DNA of 8,596 bases from JBLNBQ01 sp050260095 (GTDB taxonomy: Bacteria > Bacillota > UBA5301 > DYFA01), in assembly GCA_050260095.1 (NCBI GenBank), contig JBLNBQ010000047.1:1-8596 (forward strand). The letters run 5' to 3'. Made by a program: the position numbers and the translations under genes. Below the pieces are notes generated by a model. That model was not told where the DNA came from, searched no databases, and saw only the letters and a program-made list of their open reading frames with translations. Positions within the stretch are counted from its first letter, which is position 1, and the number at the start of each line of letters is the position of its first letter. Positions 1-6,041 of the stretch are shown one piece after another.

Positions 1-535
1 CTACATGCTACAGCACGACCACCTATTCGAGTGGCGGACCATCCTGGACAACGCCGTGCTGGGCCTGGAGGTCACTGGGCGGCGCACGCCCGAGGCGGTG
101 GGGCGGGTGCGCGGCATGCTCTCCCGCTACGGGCTGGGCGGTTTCGAGCACCATTACCCGCGCCAGCTGTCGGGCGGAATGCGCCAGCGGGTGGCGCTGG
201 TGCGGACGCTGGCGCTCGACCCCGAGATCCTGCTGCTCGACGAGCCTTTCGCCGCCCTGGACTACCAGACCCGCCTGGCTCTCGAAGACGAAGTCAGCCG
301 CATCCTGCGCGAGGAGCGCAAGACCGTGATCCTGGTGACGCACGACATCTCCGAGGCCATCGCCATGTCCGACCGCGTGGTGGTGCTCTCCCACCGCCCG
401 GCCGTCGTGGTCAACGAACACCTGATCGATCTGGGGCTCGGCGACAAGCACTCGGCGCTGTCCGCCCGCAACGACTCGCCGGCTTTCCGTACCTACTTCT
501 CAGCCATCTGGAAGGAGTTGGAGGTAAGTGGCTGA
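1..535 (+). CDS. ABC transporter ATP-binding protein, nitrate/sulfonate/taurine/thiamine-precursor family (5' end missing)
   Basis: This is the C-terminal part of an importer ATPase that powers the membrane permease encoded next. The frame is open from the first bases of the window (codons start at base 2), so the Walker A half lies outside. Counting from the Met at base 5, visible elements in order are the Q-loop (MLQHDHLFEW, Q3), the ABC signature LSGGMRQR (residues 55-62), Walker B ILLLDEP (75-81), the D-loop ALD (84-86) and the switch His in VTHD (H113). LSGGMRQR and the PFAALD sequence after Walker B are typical of the SsuB/TauB/ThiZ group. The stop codon lies 8 bases inside the permease gene, so the two are translationally linked. 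The substrate cannot be read from the ATPase. The binding protein gene is not in view and is probably upstream. Family assignment is secure; substrate is open. Confidence 0.93.
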   Translation, partial: YMLQHDHLFEWRTILDNAVLGLEVTGRRTPEAVGRVRGMLSRYGLGGFEHHYPRQLSGGMRQRVALVRTLALDPEILLLDEPFAALDYQTRLALEDEVSRILREERKTVILVTHDISEAIAMSDRVVVLSHRPAVVVNEHLIDLGLGDKHSALSARNDSPAFRTYFSAIWKELEVSG

Positions 536-1373
536 ACTGGCGGCGCAGCGGCCCAGCGGGCCGGAACCCGTTGCGACCTTGGTCTCGGAGGCTCACCTCC
601 GGTACCTGGAGGAGCTCAAGCGGCAGCGGCAGTTGGTGGGCTTCGGCCGGACGGCGATCTTCGTGCTGCTTATGGCTGCCTGGGAGATAGGGGCGCGCCT
701 CGGCTGGATCAACGCGTTCATCTTCTCGAGCCCCTCGCAAGTGGTGGAGCTGCTGGTGCGCATGGTCGCCGACGGTTCCCTCTGGCGGCACCTGGGCTGG
801 ACCGTCACCGAGACAGCCATCGGTTTCACGCTCGGCACCTTCCTGGGCACCCTCATCGCGGTCGCCCTGTGGTGGTCGAAGTACCTCTCCGACACGCTCG
901 ACCCTTACCTGGTGGTTCTTAACTCCATCCCCAAGGTGGCGCTGGGGCCCATCTTCATCGTCTGGATGGGGACCGGGATGAGGGCTATCATCGCCATGGC
1001 GCTTGCCATCTCGGTGATTGTGACGGTGCTCATGGTCTTCACCGGTTTCCAGGAGGTAGACCCCGACAAGGTCAAACTGCTGCGCACCTTCGGCGCCCGG
1101 AAAGGACAGATCCTGCGCCTGGTCGTGCTGCCGGCCAGCGTGCCGACGATCATCGCCGCCCTCAAGGTGAGCGTGGGACAGTCGCTCGTCGGCGTGATCA
1201 TGGGCGAGTTCCTGGTGAGCCAGGCCGGTCTGGGCTACCTGATCGTCTACGGGGGCCAGGTCTGGAAGATGAGCCTCATTCTCGGCAGCCTCACCGTGCT
1301 CTGCGTCGTCTCGATCGCCCTCTACTACGGCGTCAGTTGGCTGGAACGGCGTTACCTCCGCTGGCGAAGCTGA
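528..1373 (+). CDS. ABC transporter permease, SsuC/TauC/ThiX-like
   Basis: Inner-membrane permease of 281 residues, a usual length for BPD_transp_1 proteins. It begins at a GTG overlapping the ATPase gene by 8 bases; GGAG in the preceding codons is a plausible RBS. A polar N-terminus of about 40 residues precedes some six hydrophobic segments (roughly 41-58, 95-117, 137-149, 152-173, 205-228 and 246-270). The cytoplasmic coupling (EAA) loop is clear at about 184-203, with the core FGARKGQ...LPAS around residues 188-204. It would dimerise and pair with the preceding ATPase to import a small organic anion, cofactor precursor or nitrate/sulfonate-like solute. Substrate remains undetermined because this subfamily (SsuC, TauC, NrtB, ThiX, RibX-type) is not separable by eye. 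A terminator about 50 nt after the stop marks the operon end. Confidence 0.92.
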   Translation: MAELAAQRPSGPEPVATLVSEAHLRYLEELKRQRQLVGFGRTAIFVLLMAAWEIGARLGWINAFIFSSPSQVVELLVRMVADGSLWRHLGWTVTETAIGFTLGTFLGTLIAVALWWSKYLSDTLDPYLVVLNSIPKVALGPIFIVWMGTGMRAIIAMALAISVIVTVLMVFTGFQEVDPDKVKLLRTFGARKGQILRLVVLPASVPTIIAALKVSVGQSLVGVIMGEFLVSQAGLGYLIVYGGQVWKMSLILGSLTVLCVVSIALYYGVSWLERRYLRWRS

Positions 1374-1420
1374 CGCCGGGGGCCGTCTCTCAGCTCGAAA
1401 ACTGCATCTGGCTTCAGCCT

Positions 1421-1452
1421 GTGCGCCGGTCAACGCCGGCGCACTTCGTTTT
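1421..1452 (+). terminator. Rho-independent terminator of the ABC transporter operon
   Basis: A perfect 9-bp GC-rich stem (GTGCGCCGG at 1421-1429 with CCGGCGCAC at 1436-1444) closes a 6-nt loop and is followed by TTCGTTTT (1445-1452). It lies 48 nt after the permease stop and before folE2, so it separates the transporter operon from folE2. The U-tract is interrupted by CG, so termination may be partial. Confidence 0.75.
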
Positions 1453-1549
1453 CCGCGGTCCGGGTGCCTCGCCCGGGCGGCGCCGAGGAAGGGATGCCGC
1501 AATGACCCGCCGAACTGCTCGACCTGAGGACGACCGGGAGGGATCGGGC

Positions 1550-2341
1550 ATGAAAGATGTGCAGAGCAGCTTCGACCCGCGGGGGATCGCCATCCAGAAG
1601 GTTGGCGTGAAAGAAGTCCACGTCCCTCTGTTGCTCAAGGAGCGGGACGGCGGCATCCAGCAGGTGTTGGGGCGCGTCCGCCTGGCGGTCGACCTGCCCC
1701 AGCACTACAAGGGAACGCACCTCAGCCGTTTCCTCGAAGTCCTGATGCGGTGGAGCGCCGAGGGCCTCTCCAGCCGGCAGCTCCGGGCGGTCTTGGAGGA
1801 ACTCTGCGCCAGGCTGCAGGCCGAGCGCGCCGAGCTGGGCGTTCAGTTCAAGTACTTCCTGCCGAAATTGGCGCCGGTCTCGCACAGCCGGGCGGTGCTC
1901 GACTACGACTGCGAATTCCAGGCGTCGCTCGCCGGGGGCCGCTTCGACTTTGTGCTGGGCGTCGAGGCGCCGGTGACCTCGGTCTGCCCCTGCAGCCGGG
2001 AAATCTCCGCGTACGGCGCCCACAACCAGCGGGCGGTGATCCGGACCCGCTGCCGTTTCCATCCTGGCCAGTACCCCTGGATCGAAGATCTCGTCGAACT
2101 GATCGAGGGCCAGGGCTCGGCCGAGGTGTATCCGCTGCTCAAACGGGAGGACGAGAAGTACGTCACCGAGCGGGCCTTCGAGAATCCCAAGTTTGTCGAG
2201 GACATCCTCCGCGATGTGGTCGGCTCCCTCCGGGGCGAGCCCCGCATCGCCTGGTTCGAGGTCGAATGCGAGTCCTACGAGTCCATCCATAACCATTCCG
2301 CCTTCGCCTACCACGTGGAAGAGCCCGGACAACAGAAATAG
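1550..2341 (+). CDS. folE2: GTP cyclohydrolase I, type IB (FolE2/MptA family)
   Basis: Converts GTP to 7,8-dihydroneopterin triphosphate, the first step toward tetrahydrofolate and, in organisms with queuosine, toward preQ0. The 263-residue length fits FolE2. The N-terminal MKDVQSS followed by RGIAIQKVGVK is the typical family opening. The active-site segment VTSVCPCSREI (residues 143-152) carries C146 and C148, followed by YGAHNQRA (H158), the most conserved part of the family. The C-terminal FEVECESYESIHNHSAF (236-252) is also typical. The start was set at ATG 1550 because GGGAGGG (1536-1542) sits 7 nt upstream. An in-frame ATG at 1502 would add 16 residues not matching the family. FolE2 enzymes do not depend on zinc, unlike FolE, and in several bacteria folE2 is Zur-repressed; no obvious Zur box was recognised here. 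No promoter is obvious between the preceding terminator and the start. Confidence 0.95.
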   Translation: MKDVQSSFDPRGIAIQKVGVKEVHVPLLLKERDGGIQQVLGRVRLAVDLPQHYKGTHLSRFLEVLMRWSAEGLSSRQLRAVLEELCARLQAERAELGVQFKYFLPKLAPVSHSRAVLDYDCEFQASLAGGRFDFVLGVEAPVTSVCPCSREISAYGAHNQRAVIRTRCRFHPGQYPWIEDLVELIEGQGSAEVYPLLKREDEKYVTERAFENPKFVEDILRDVVGSLRGEPRIAWFEVECESYESIHNHSAFAYHVEEPGQQK

Positions 2342-2374
2342 CCAAAGAGAATGCTTTCGCATTCTCCCTGGCTA
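2339..2374 (+). other. Strong hairpin starting at the folE2 stop codon
   Basis: TAGCCA (2339-2344) pairs with TGGCTA (2369-2374), and inside it GAGAATGC (2347-2354) pairs with GCATTCTC (2359-2366) around a TTTC loop. The two helices are separated only by a symmetric AA/CC internal loop. There is no T-run on the plus side, so it is not a textbook intrinsic terminator. It may protect the 3' end of the folE2 mRNA, or be part of a longer structured RNA in this intergenic region. Confidence 0.6.
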
Positions 2375-2508
2375 TGGGCTTGTGGGGGAGGAAAACTGAA
2401 ACCTCGTCGCCTCTTTGCGCTCATAGTAGTGCCCGGCGCAGGCGGCACTATACGCGGTAGGGCCTCAGGAAAATTATGCCATCCCCGCCGGGGACGCGGG
2501 AATCACCG

Positions 2509-2538
2509 TTGACACAAATGGCGAAGTGGGGTTACTAT
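2509..2538 (+). promoter_or_regulatory. Sigma-A-type promoter for glutaredoxin gene
   Basis: A perfect -35 TTGACA (2509-2514) is followed after 18 nt by TACTAT (2533-2538), inside a locally AT-rich ACTATATAAG stretch. A transcript would start near 2545, leaving a leader of about 60 nt before the GTG at 2607. The -10 matches the consensus at four of six positions. Confidence 0.65.
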
Positions 2539-2556
2539 ATAAGTGAAACCAGCGAA

Positions 2557-2577
2557 CACCCGCGGGTGATCGCGGGT
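2557..2577. promoter_or_regulatory. Possible operator: 12-bp palindrome plus direct repeat
   Basis: CACCCGCGGGTG (2557-2568) is a perfect palindrome about 12 nt after the predicted transcription start of the glutaredoxin gene. Its right half CGCGGGT (2561-2567) recurs at 2571-2577, exactly 10 bp on, so both copies face the same side of the helix. The position suits a repressor site or a leader hairpin. No regulator is identified, and in GC-rich DNA part of this may be chance. Confidence 0.35.
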
Positions 2578-2606
2578 CGTTCAGCCTTGATGAAGAGGGG
2601 ATTCAC

Positions 2607-2846
2607 GTGGCCAGCGTCAAAGTCTACTCCACCGTCAGCTGCCCCTGGTGCCGGGTGGCCAAAGACTACCTCCGCTCGAAAGGCGTCGCGTTCGAAGAGG
2701 TCGATGTGGGCCTCGACCGGGCGGCCGCCCAGGAGATGATCGAGTTGTCGGGCCAGTTCGGGGTGCCGGTCATCGCGATCGACGGAGAGCCCGTGGTCGG
2801 CTTCGACCAGGCCAAGATCGACCGTTTGCTCGCGCATTCCACCTGA
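2607..2846 (+). CDS. Glutaredoxin family protein (CPWC)
   Basis: A 79-residue thioredoxin-fold redox protein, the usual size of bacterial glutaredoxin/NrdH-like proteins. The redox motif CPWC is at residues 12-15 in the standard position after the first strand (VKVYSTVS). The cis-proline loop FGVPV (P54) and the C-terminal VVGFDQAK (64-70) are typical. It would act in the cytosol as a dithiol reductant for disulfides or ribonucleotide reductase. The electron donor (glutathione, thioredoxin reductase or a low-molecular-weight thiol) cannot be inferred. The start is GTG 2607, chosen because AGAGGGG (2594-2600) lies 6 nt upstream and the frame begins with the first strand. It appears monocistronic with its own promoter. 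Confidence 0.92.
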   Translation: MASVKVYSTVSCPWCRVAKDYLRSKGVAFEEVDVGLDRAAAQEMIELSGQFGVPVIAIDGEPVVGFDQAKIDRLLAHST

Positions 2847-2898
2847 CGCTCCGTTTGAGTTGCCGTCCGGCCACCCACCCCGTTCCGCGCCTCGCCGC

Positions 2899-2924
2899 CG
2901 TGGGGCCGGCGCCGTCGCCCCACG
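2899..2924. other. Hairpin downstream of glutaredoxin gene
   Basis: CGTGGGGC (2899-2906) and GCCCCACG (2917-2924) form a perfect 8-bp stem around a 10-nt loop, about 50 nt after the glutaredoxin stop. No T-run follows on either strand, so it is only a weak candidate for a transcription end point. A second short palindrome, TGGCACATGCCA, lies at 2951-2962 before the next gene. Confidence 0.35.
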
Positions 2925-2984
2925 CCATCCGGGCGAATATCATGGGGTGATGGCACATGCCAGGCCTGTAGGGGGGTGGCGCAG

Positions 2985-3485
2985 GTGGGTTCGAATGATG
3001 GACGCTCCAAGGCGCTGCGCCGGCTCGACGAGCGCCTTTCTGATGTGGAAGGAGCGCTCGCCCGGCACGAAGCGCGGCTTGCCGAGCTGCGCCAGGTGCG
3101 GGAGCGGCTGCTCGCCGAGCGGGCGTTGCTGGTCGAGCCGGAGCAGGAGGGATCGCCGCCTGCGCCGGGCGGCGCGCCGGAGGAAGGGGAACTCCCGGGG
3201 GAGCCGGGGGGCGGGCTGGTGAGCGGCGGCCGGGAACGCCGCCTGCGGCCGTCGGGCCCCCCGCGCGAGGCGGCGCCGGTCGGCCGCCCGGAGGAACCGG
3301 CCTCACCCGGCCGGCCGTTTCGCCGGCCGGAGCCGCTCGACCCTGAGAAGGTCTGGGAGACCTTCTCGGCGTACCGGCAGTCCCGGGGACCCCGGGTGCT
3401 TTACGGGTGGGCCGTGGGTGGCGCAGAGCCGCGGCAAGCCTTGGACCCAGTGGGGGAGACCCCTCCGCCGCCGACCGGCCTGTAA
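2985..3485 (+). CDS. Hypothetical protein: N-terminal coiled coil, Pro/Gly/Glu-rich middle
   Basis: I do not recognise this gene. With GTG 2985 as start it encodes 166 residues; GGGGGG at 2971-2976 lies 8 nt upstream. A GTG at 2976 is also in frame but leaves no room for an RBS. Residues about 9-47 are rich in Leu, Arg, Glu and Ala with heptad-like spacing (LDERLSDVEGALARHEARL), so a single coiled coil is likely. About 50-118 is low-complexity, rich in Pro, Gly, Arg and Glu, and probably disordered. The C-terminal part has a possibly folded segment, DPEKVWETFSAYRQSRGP, then a proline-rich end. There is no signal peptide or membrane segment. Third codon positions are strongly G/C, as in neighbouring genes, but the high GC opens other frames too. 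Convergent with spoVT. It could be a lineage-specific structural or sporulation protein, but nothing shows that directly. Confidence 0.6.
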   Translation: MGSNDGRSKALRRLDERLSDVEGALARHEARLAELRQVRERLLAERALLVEPEQEGSPPAPGGAPEEGELPGEPGGGLVSGGRERRLRPSGPPREAAPVGRPEEPASPGRPFRRPEPLDPEKVWETFSAYRQSRGPRVLYGWAVGGAEPRQALDPVGETPPPPTGL

Positions 3486-3512
3486 GAAACGGGGCGGCTC
3501 ATGCCGCCCCGT
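3480..3512 (-). terminator. Rho-independent terminator downstream of spoVT
   Basis: ACGGGGCGGC (3489-3498) and GCCGCCCCGT (3503-3512) form a perfect 10-bp stem with a 4-nt loop. Read on the minus strand it is followed by TTTCTTACAGG and lies 14 nt after the spoVT stop, so it ends the minus-strand repair/spoVT unit. It also sits immediately after the stop of the convergent hypothetical gene, but lacks a T-run in that direction. Confidence 0.8.
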
Positions 3513-3526
3513 GAGTCCGTCCCGCT

Positions 3527-4054
3527 TCAGCCCAGTTGCTTGGCCAGGAAGTTGGCGGCCGTTTCGCAGAGCTTTCGTTCGACTTCGGTGACCGTGCCGT
3601 CCTTGGTGAGGAGCATGACTGCCCCGAGCACCTCCCCGTCCTTCACGATTGGGGCGATGACCTGGCCGGAGCAGGAATACCCGTCCACCGGGCTGTTCTC
3701 GGTCGGGGTCGTGATGAGTTGGCTCTGCTTCGTCTCCAGCAGGCGTTCGACGTCACCAGTGATGCGCCGGCCTACCAGCGTCTTCTTCGGAGCGCCGTTC
3801 ACTGCGATAATCTCGTCCTGGTCAGCGATGACCGCGATGTGGCCGGTCGATTCGTGCAAGGCGTCCACGTACTCCTGCGCGAAGTCGCCCAGGTCGCCCA
3901 TGGGCGAATACTTCTTGAAAATGATTTCACCCTCTCGATCGGTGAAGATCTCGAGGGGATCATTCTCCCGGATACGCAGGGTGCGCCGGATCTCCTTCGG
4001 GATGACCACCCTACCCAGGTCATCGATGCGCCGGACGATTCCAGTCGCTTTCAT
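3527..4054 (-). CDS. spoVT: Stage V sporulation protein T, AbrB-type regulator
   Basis: A 175-residue transcription regulator close in length to B. subtilis SpoVT (178). The N-terminal swapped-hairpin AbrB/SpoVT DNA-binding domain is unmistakable: MKATGIVRRIDDLGRVVIPK, then EIRRTLRIRENDPLEIF (residues 1-37). The remainder (about 55-175) is the GAF-like ligand/oligomerisation domain, including GHIAVIADQDEIIAV and the GQVIAPIVKDGEVLGAVMLL segment split around residues 130-149. In B. subtilis it is made in the forespore under SigG and activates or represses SigG-dependent genes. The start is ATG 4054, supported by AAGGAGAGG 5 nt upstream. It lies 35 nt behind the LigD-type polymerase gene on the same strand, so it may be read from the ku promoter, its own promoter, or both. 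A weak -10-like TATACG lies about 40 nt upstream on the minus strand. Family call is very secure. Confidence 0.97.
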   Translation of the reverse strand: MKATGIVRRIDDLGRVVIPKEIRRTLRIRENDPLEIFTDREGEIIFKKYSPMGDLGDFAQEYVDALHESTGHIAVIADQDEIIAVNGAPKKTLVGRRITGDVERLLETKQSQLITTPTENSPVDGYSCSGQVIAPIVKDGEVLGAVMLLTKDGTVTEVERKLCETAANFLAKQLG

Positions 4055-4089
4055 GCCCACCTCTCCTTGGTTCGTAGTCTCTCCATCCC

Positions 4090-5046
4090 CTACTGTCGTA
4101 TACTTCTGCCAGCGGTTTTGCCGGGTCGAGCGTTGCTTCCAGCCGCTTTGAACCACCGCTGCACCGCGGTCAGATCCTGCTGGCGCGCGAGGACCGGCGC
4201 GAAGAGGTCGCCCACCCGTCGCAACCGTTCCGGCACCGTCGCGATACTGAACTGAGCAGGCTTGACGCGGAACAGCTCGTCCCAGGTCACCGGGGTCGAG
4301 ACCGGAGCGCCGGGACGCGGCCGGGGACTGTACGCGGCGACGATGGTCTTGCCTGCCAGGTTCTGTAGATGATCAACGTAAACTTTGCCGTCCCGGTTCC
4401 GGATCAGCCGTTCGGTGGTCACCTTTTTGGGATTCCGTTCCCGCATCAACTTGCCCAGATAGCCGACGGCCCGGCTCACCTCCTGGTAGGAGTAGCGGCG
4501 AGGCAAGGGCAGGTAGAGGTGGATCCCCGTAGCGCCCGAGGTCTTGGGGTAGGCGAAGAGCCCCAGCTCGGCCAGGATGTGCCGGGCCAGCGCCGCGACT
4601 TCAAGGACATCGTCGTAGGTCGCTCCTTCGGCAGGATCCAGGTCGACGACCGCCCAGTCGGGGCGGTCCAGCCGGTCGCACCGGTGGTGGGCCGGGTGGA
4701 GTTCGAGCGCGCCCTGATTGGCTAGCCAGACCAGGGCCGCCGGCTCTTCGGCCATCATGTATGAGATCGGGTCGGCCTCTTCGGACGGCACGTCGCACCG
4801 GGGCAGCCACTCTGGGGCCGAGTCGGGCAGGTTCTTCTGGTAGAACCCCTCTCCGGCAATGCCGTCGGGGTAGCGGACGACGGTGAGCGGGCGGCCTTTC
4901 AGGTGGGGGAGCAGGTAGGGCGCGACGGTGAAGTAGTAGCGCACCAGGTCCGCCTTGGTTATCCCATCCTCGGGCCAGAGGAGCTTGTCAAGGTTGGAGA
5001 GGGTCAGGGTCCGGCGCCCGACGGTCACCGTGCGTTTGACGCTCAC
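4090..5046 (-). CDS. ligD: LigD-type primase-polymerase (stand-alone PolDom of NHEJ)
   Basis: A 318-residue archaeo-eukaryotic primase-family polymerase matching the polymerase domain of LigD, here as a separate protein. It fills gaps and adds nucleotides at double-strand breaks held by Ku. Typical segments are LSNLDKLLWPEDGITKADL (16-34), GFYQKN (67-72), the metal-binding pair in VVDLDP (D135, D137), KTSGATGIHLYLPL (168-181, H176), the third metal ligand in VYVDHLQN (D225), and GKTIVAAYSPRPRPGAPVS (232-250). All three expected catalytic aspartates are present. The start is GTG 5046, with AGGAGGCGG (5054-5062) 7 nt upstream. Its GTG overlaps the ligase stop as GTGA, so translation is coupled. 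The basic C-terminal tail after about residue 300 is unmatched. In B. subtilis the equivalent domain is fused behind the ligase; the split state is the unusual point. Confidence 0.93.
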   Translation of the reverse strand: MSVKRTVTVGRRTLTLSNLDKLLWPEDGITKADLVRYYFTVAPYLLPHLKGRPLTVVRYPDGIAGEGFYQKNLPDSAPEWLPRCDVPSEEADPISYMMAEEPAALVWLANQGALELHPAHHRCDRLDRPDWAVVDLDPAEGATYDDVLEVAALARHILAELGLFAYPKTSGATGIHLYLPLPRRYSYQEVSRAVGYLGKLMRERNPKKVTTERLIRNRDGKVYVDHLQNLAGKTIVAAYSPRPRPGAPVSTPVTWDELFRVKPAQFSIATVPERLRRVGDLFAPVLARQQDLTAVQRWFKAAGSNARPGKTAGRSIRQ

Positions 5047-6041
5047 AGGCGAGCCGCCTCCTCTTCGTGAACGTCGTTCAACTGGTCCAGGGTGCACGTT
5101 TCCGGCGCCCGCGCGACGAGGCCGCGGTAAACTGCATGCCGCAGACCGTGCCGGCTCCGCTCCAGGTACTCCACCTGGCAGGTGAGGCGCGGCTGCACCC
5201 ACTGCACGGCGCGGGCCACTTCCCGGGGAACTCCGCCGAGCGCCGGCTCCGGGCGGACGAGCGCCCTAAGCTGGGTGAGCAGCTCCCGGTCGGCCTTGGT
5301 CGGCAGGCTGACCCCGGCCTGGCCGGCGAACTTGAGCTGCCCAGCCGGATCATAGAGCCCGATGGTCACCGAGCCGACCCCTCCGTCGCTCCGGTAGCCG
5401 AAGCCCGCGATGACCCCCTCGAGCCGCCGGGGCTGTTTCACTTTCAGCCAGTCTTTGGTGCGCTTGCCCGGCAGGTACGGACTGTCGACCCGCTTGGCCA
5501 TGACTCCTTCGAGACCCCGGGCGAAGACCGTCTCGGCGAAGGCCGCCCCGGCGCCGGCGATGTGCCGCGAGAGGACCAACTGGCCGGTCTCAGTGAAAAG
5601 TTGCGTCAAAAGCTCCCGCCGCTCGAACAGCGGCGCGCCCATGATGTTCCGCCCCTTCAGGTAGAGCAGGTCGAAGGCGACGAAGGTTGCCGGGTGGAGA
5701 TCGGCCGCGGCCCGGATCCGGGCAGGCTGTTCGGTGCGATGCCGGGAAAGCAGGGCCGCGAAGTCTGGTTTCCCGTTCGTCAGGGTGATGATCTCCCCAT
5801 CCAGCACGGCCGGTTGGCCGTCGACCACCCGGTGCAGGCCGGCCAGTTCGGGGTACTTGCGGGTGATGTCGTTCAAACGCCGGCTCTGCAGGCGGGTACC
5901 CCTGTCGAGGAAGGCCAGGCAGCGTACGCCGTCCCATTTCACTTCGAAGAGAAAATCGGGCGAATCGAACGGTTTCCCGCCCCCGGTGGCCAGCATGGGC
6001 GGGATGGCCGCCGGCAGCGCCCCGCCTGCTCCTTCGTTCAC
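5043..6041 (-). CDS. ligD: ATP-dependent DNA ligase (stand-alone ligase part of LigD)
   Basis: A 332-residue ATP-dependent DNA ligase that seals breaks in the Ku pathway. The adenylation motif I is EVKWDGVR (33-40) with nucleophile K35. Motif III is VLDGEI (79-84), the FVAFDLLYLKG segment is at 120-130, motif IV is LEGVMAKR (177-184), and motif V is KDWLKVK (196-202). The C-terminal half is an OB-fold with GVIAGFGYRS and a VQPRLTCQVEYLERS segment near 282-296. It ends where the LigD ligase domain ends, so neither polymerase nor phosphoesterase domain is attached. Start is GTG 6041, overlapping the ku stop as GTGA. No strong separate RBS is needed if it is translated by coupling. All catalytic motifs are intact. 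Sits between ku and the polymerase gene, the same order (Lig then Pol) as in the fused Bacillus LigD. Confidence 0.95.
   Translation of the reverse strand: MNEGAGGALPAAIPPMLATGGGKPFDSPDFLFEVKWDGVRCLAFLDRGTRLQSRRLNDITRKYPELAGLHRVVDGQPAVLDGEIITLTNGKPDFAALLSRHRTEQPARIRAAADLHPATFVAFDLLYLKGRNIMGAPLFERRELLTQLFTETGQLVLSRHIAGAGAAFAETVFARGLEGVMAKRVDSPYLPGKRTKDWLKVKQPRRLEGVIAGFGYRSDGGVGSVTIGLYDPAGQLKFAGQAGVSLPTKADRELLTQLRALVRPEPALGGVPREVARAVQWVQPRLTCQVEYLERSRHGLRHAVYRGLVARAPETCTLDQLNDVHEEEAARL

Larger units (their letters stand above)
2342..2606. other. folE2-glutaredoxin intergenic region with several inverted repeats
   Basis: No convincing coding sequence is seen in these 265 bases, which are visibly less GC-rich than the neighbouring genes. 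Apart from the hairpin at the folE2 stop, TAGTGCC (2427-2433) pairs with GGCACTA (2444-2450) around a 10-nt loop, and TCCCC/GGGGA form a short stem near 2482-2494. The 3' part holds the glutaredoxin promoter and a 12-bp palindrome. I could not match the first 150 bases to a known riboswitch or small RNA; a short structured transcript is possible. Confidence 0.4.

Noticed and set aside
1421..1452. Hairpin before folE2 considered as part of a folate riboswitch
   Set aside because: It is a simple perfect stem with a following T-rich tract. None of the conserved THF riboswitch segments was recognised.
411..1502. A 363-codon minus-strand open frame opposite the ABC permease, His/Asp/Arg-rich
   Set aside because: Composition is that of an antisense frame, and it contradicts the clear permease on the plus strand.
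1430..2362. A 310-codon minus-strand open frame opposite folE2
   Set aside because: Antisense shadow of an unmistakable FolE2.
2770..3306. Minus-strand and other-frame Pro/Ala/Arg-rich ORFs overlapping the hypothetical gene
   Set aside because: Composition bias only. The plus frame from 2985 has a better start, coiled-coil pattern and third-position GC.
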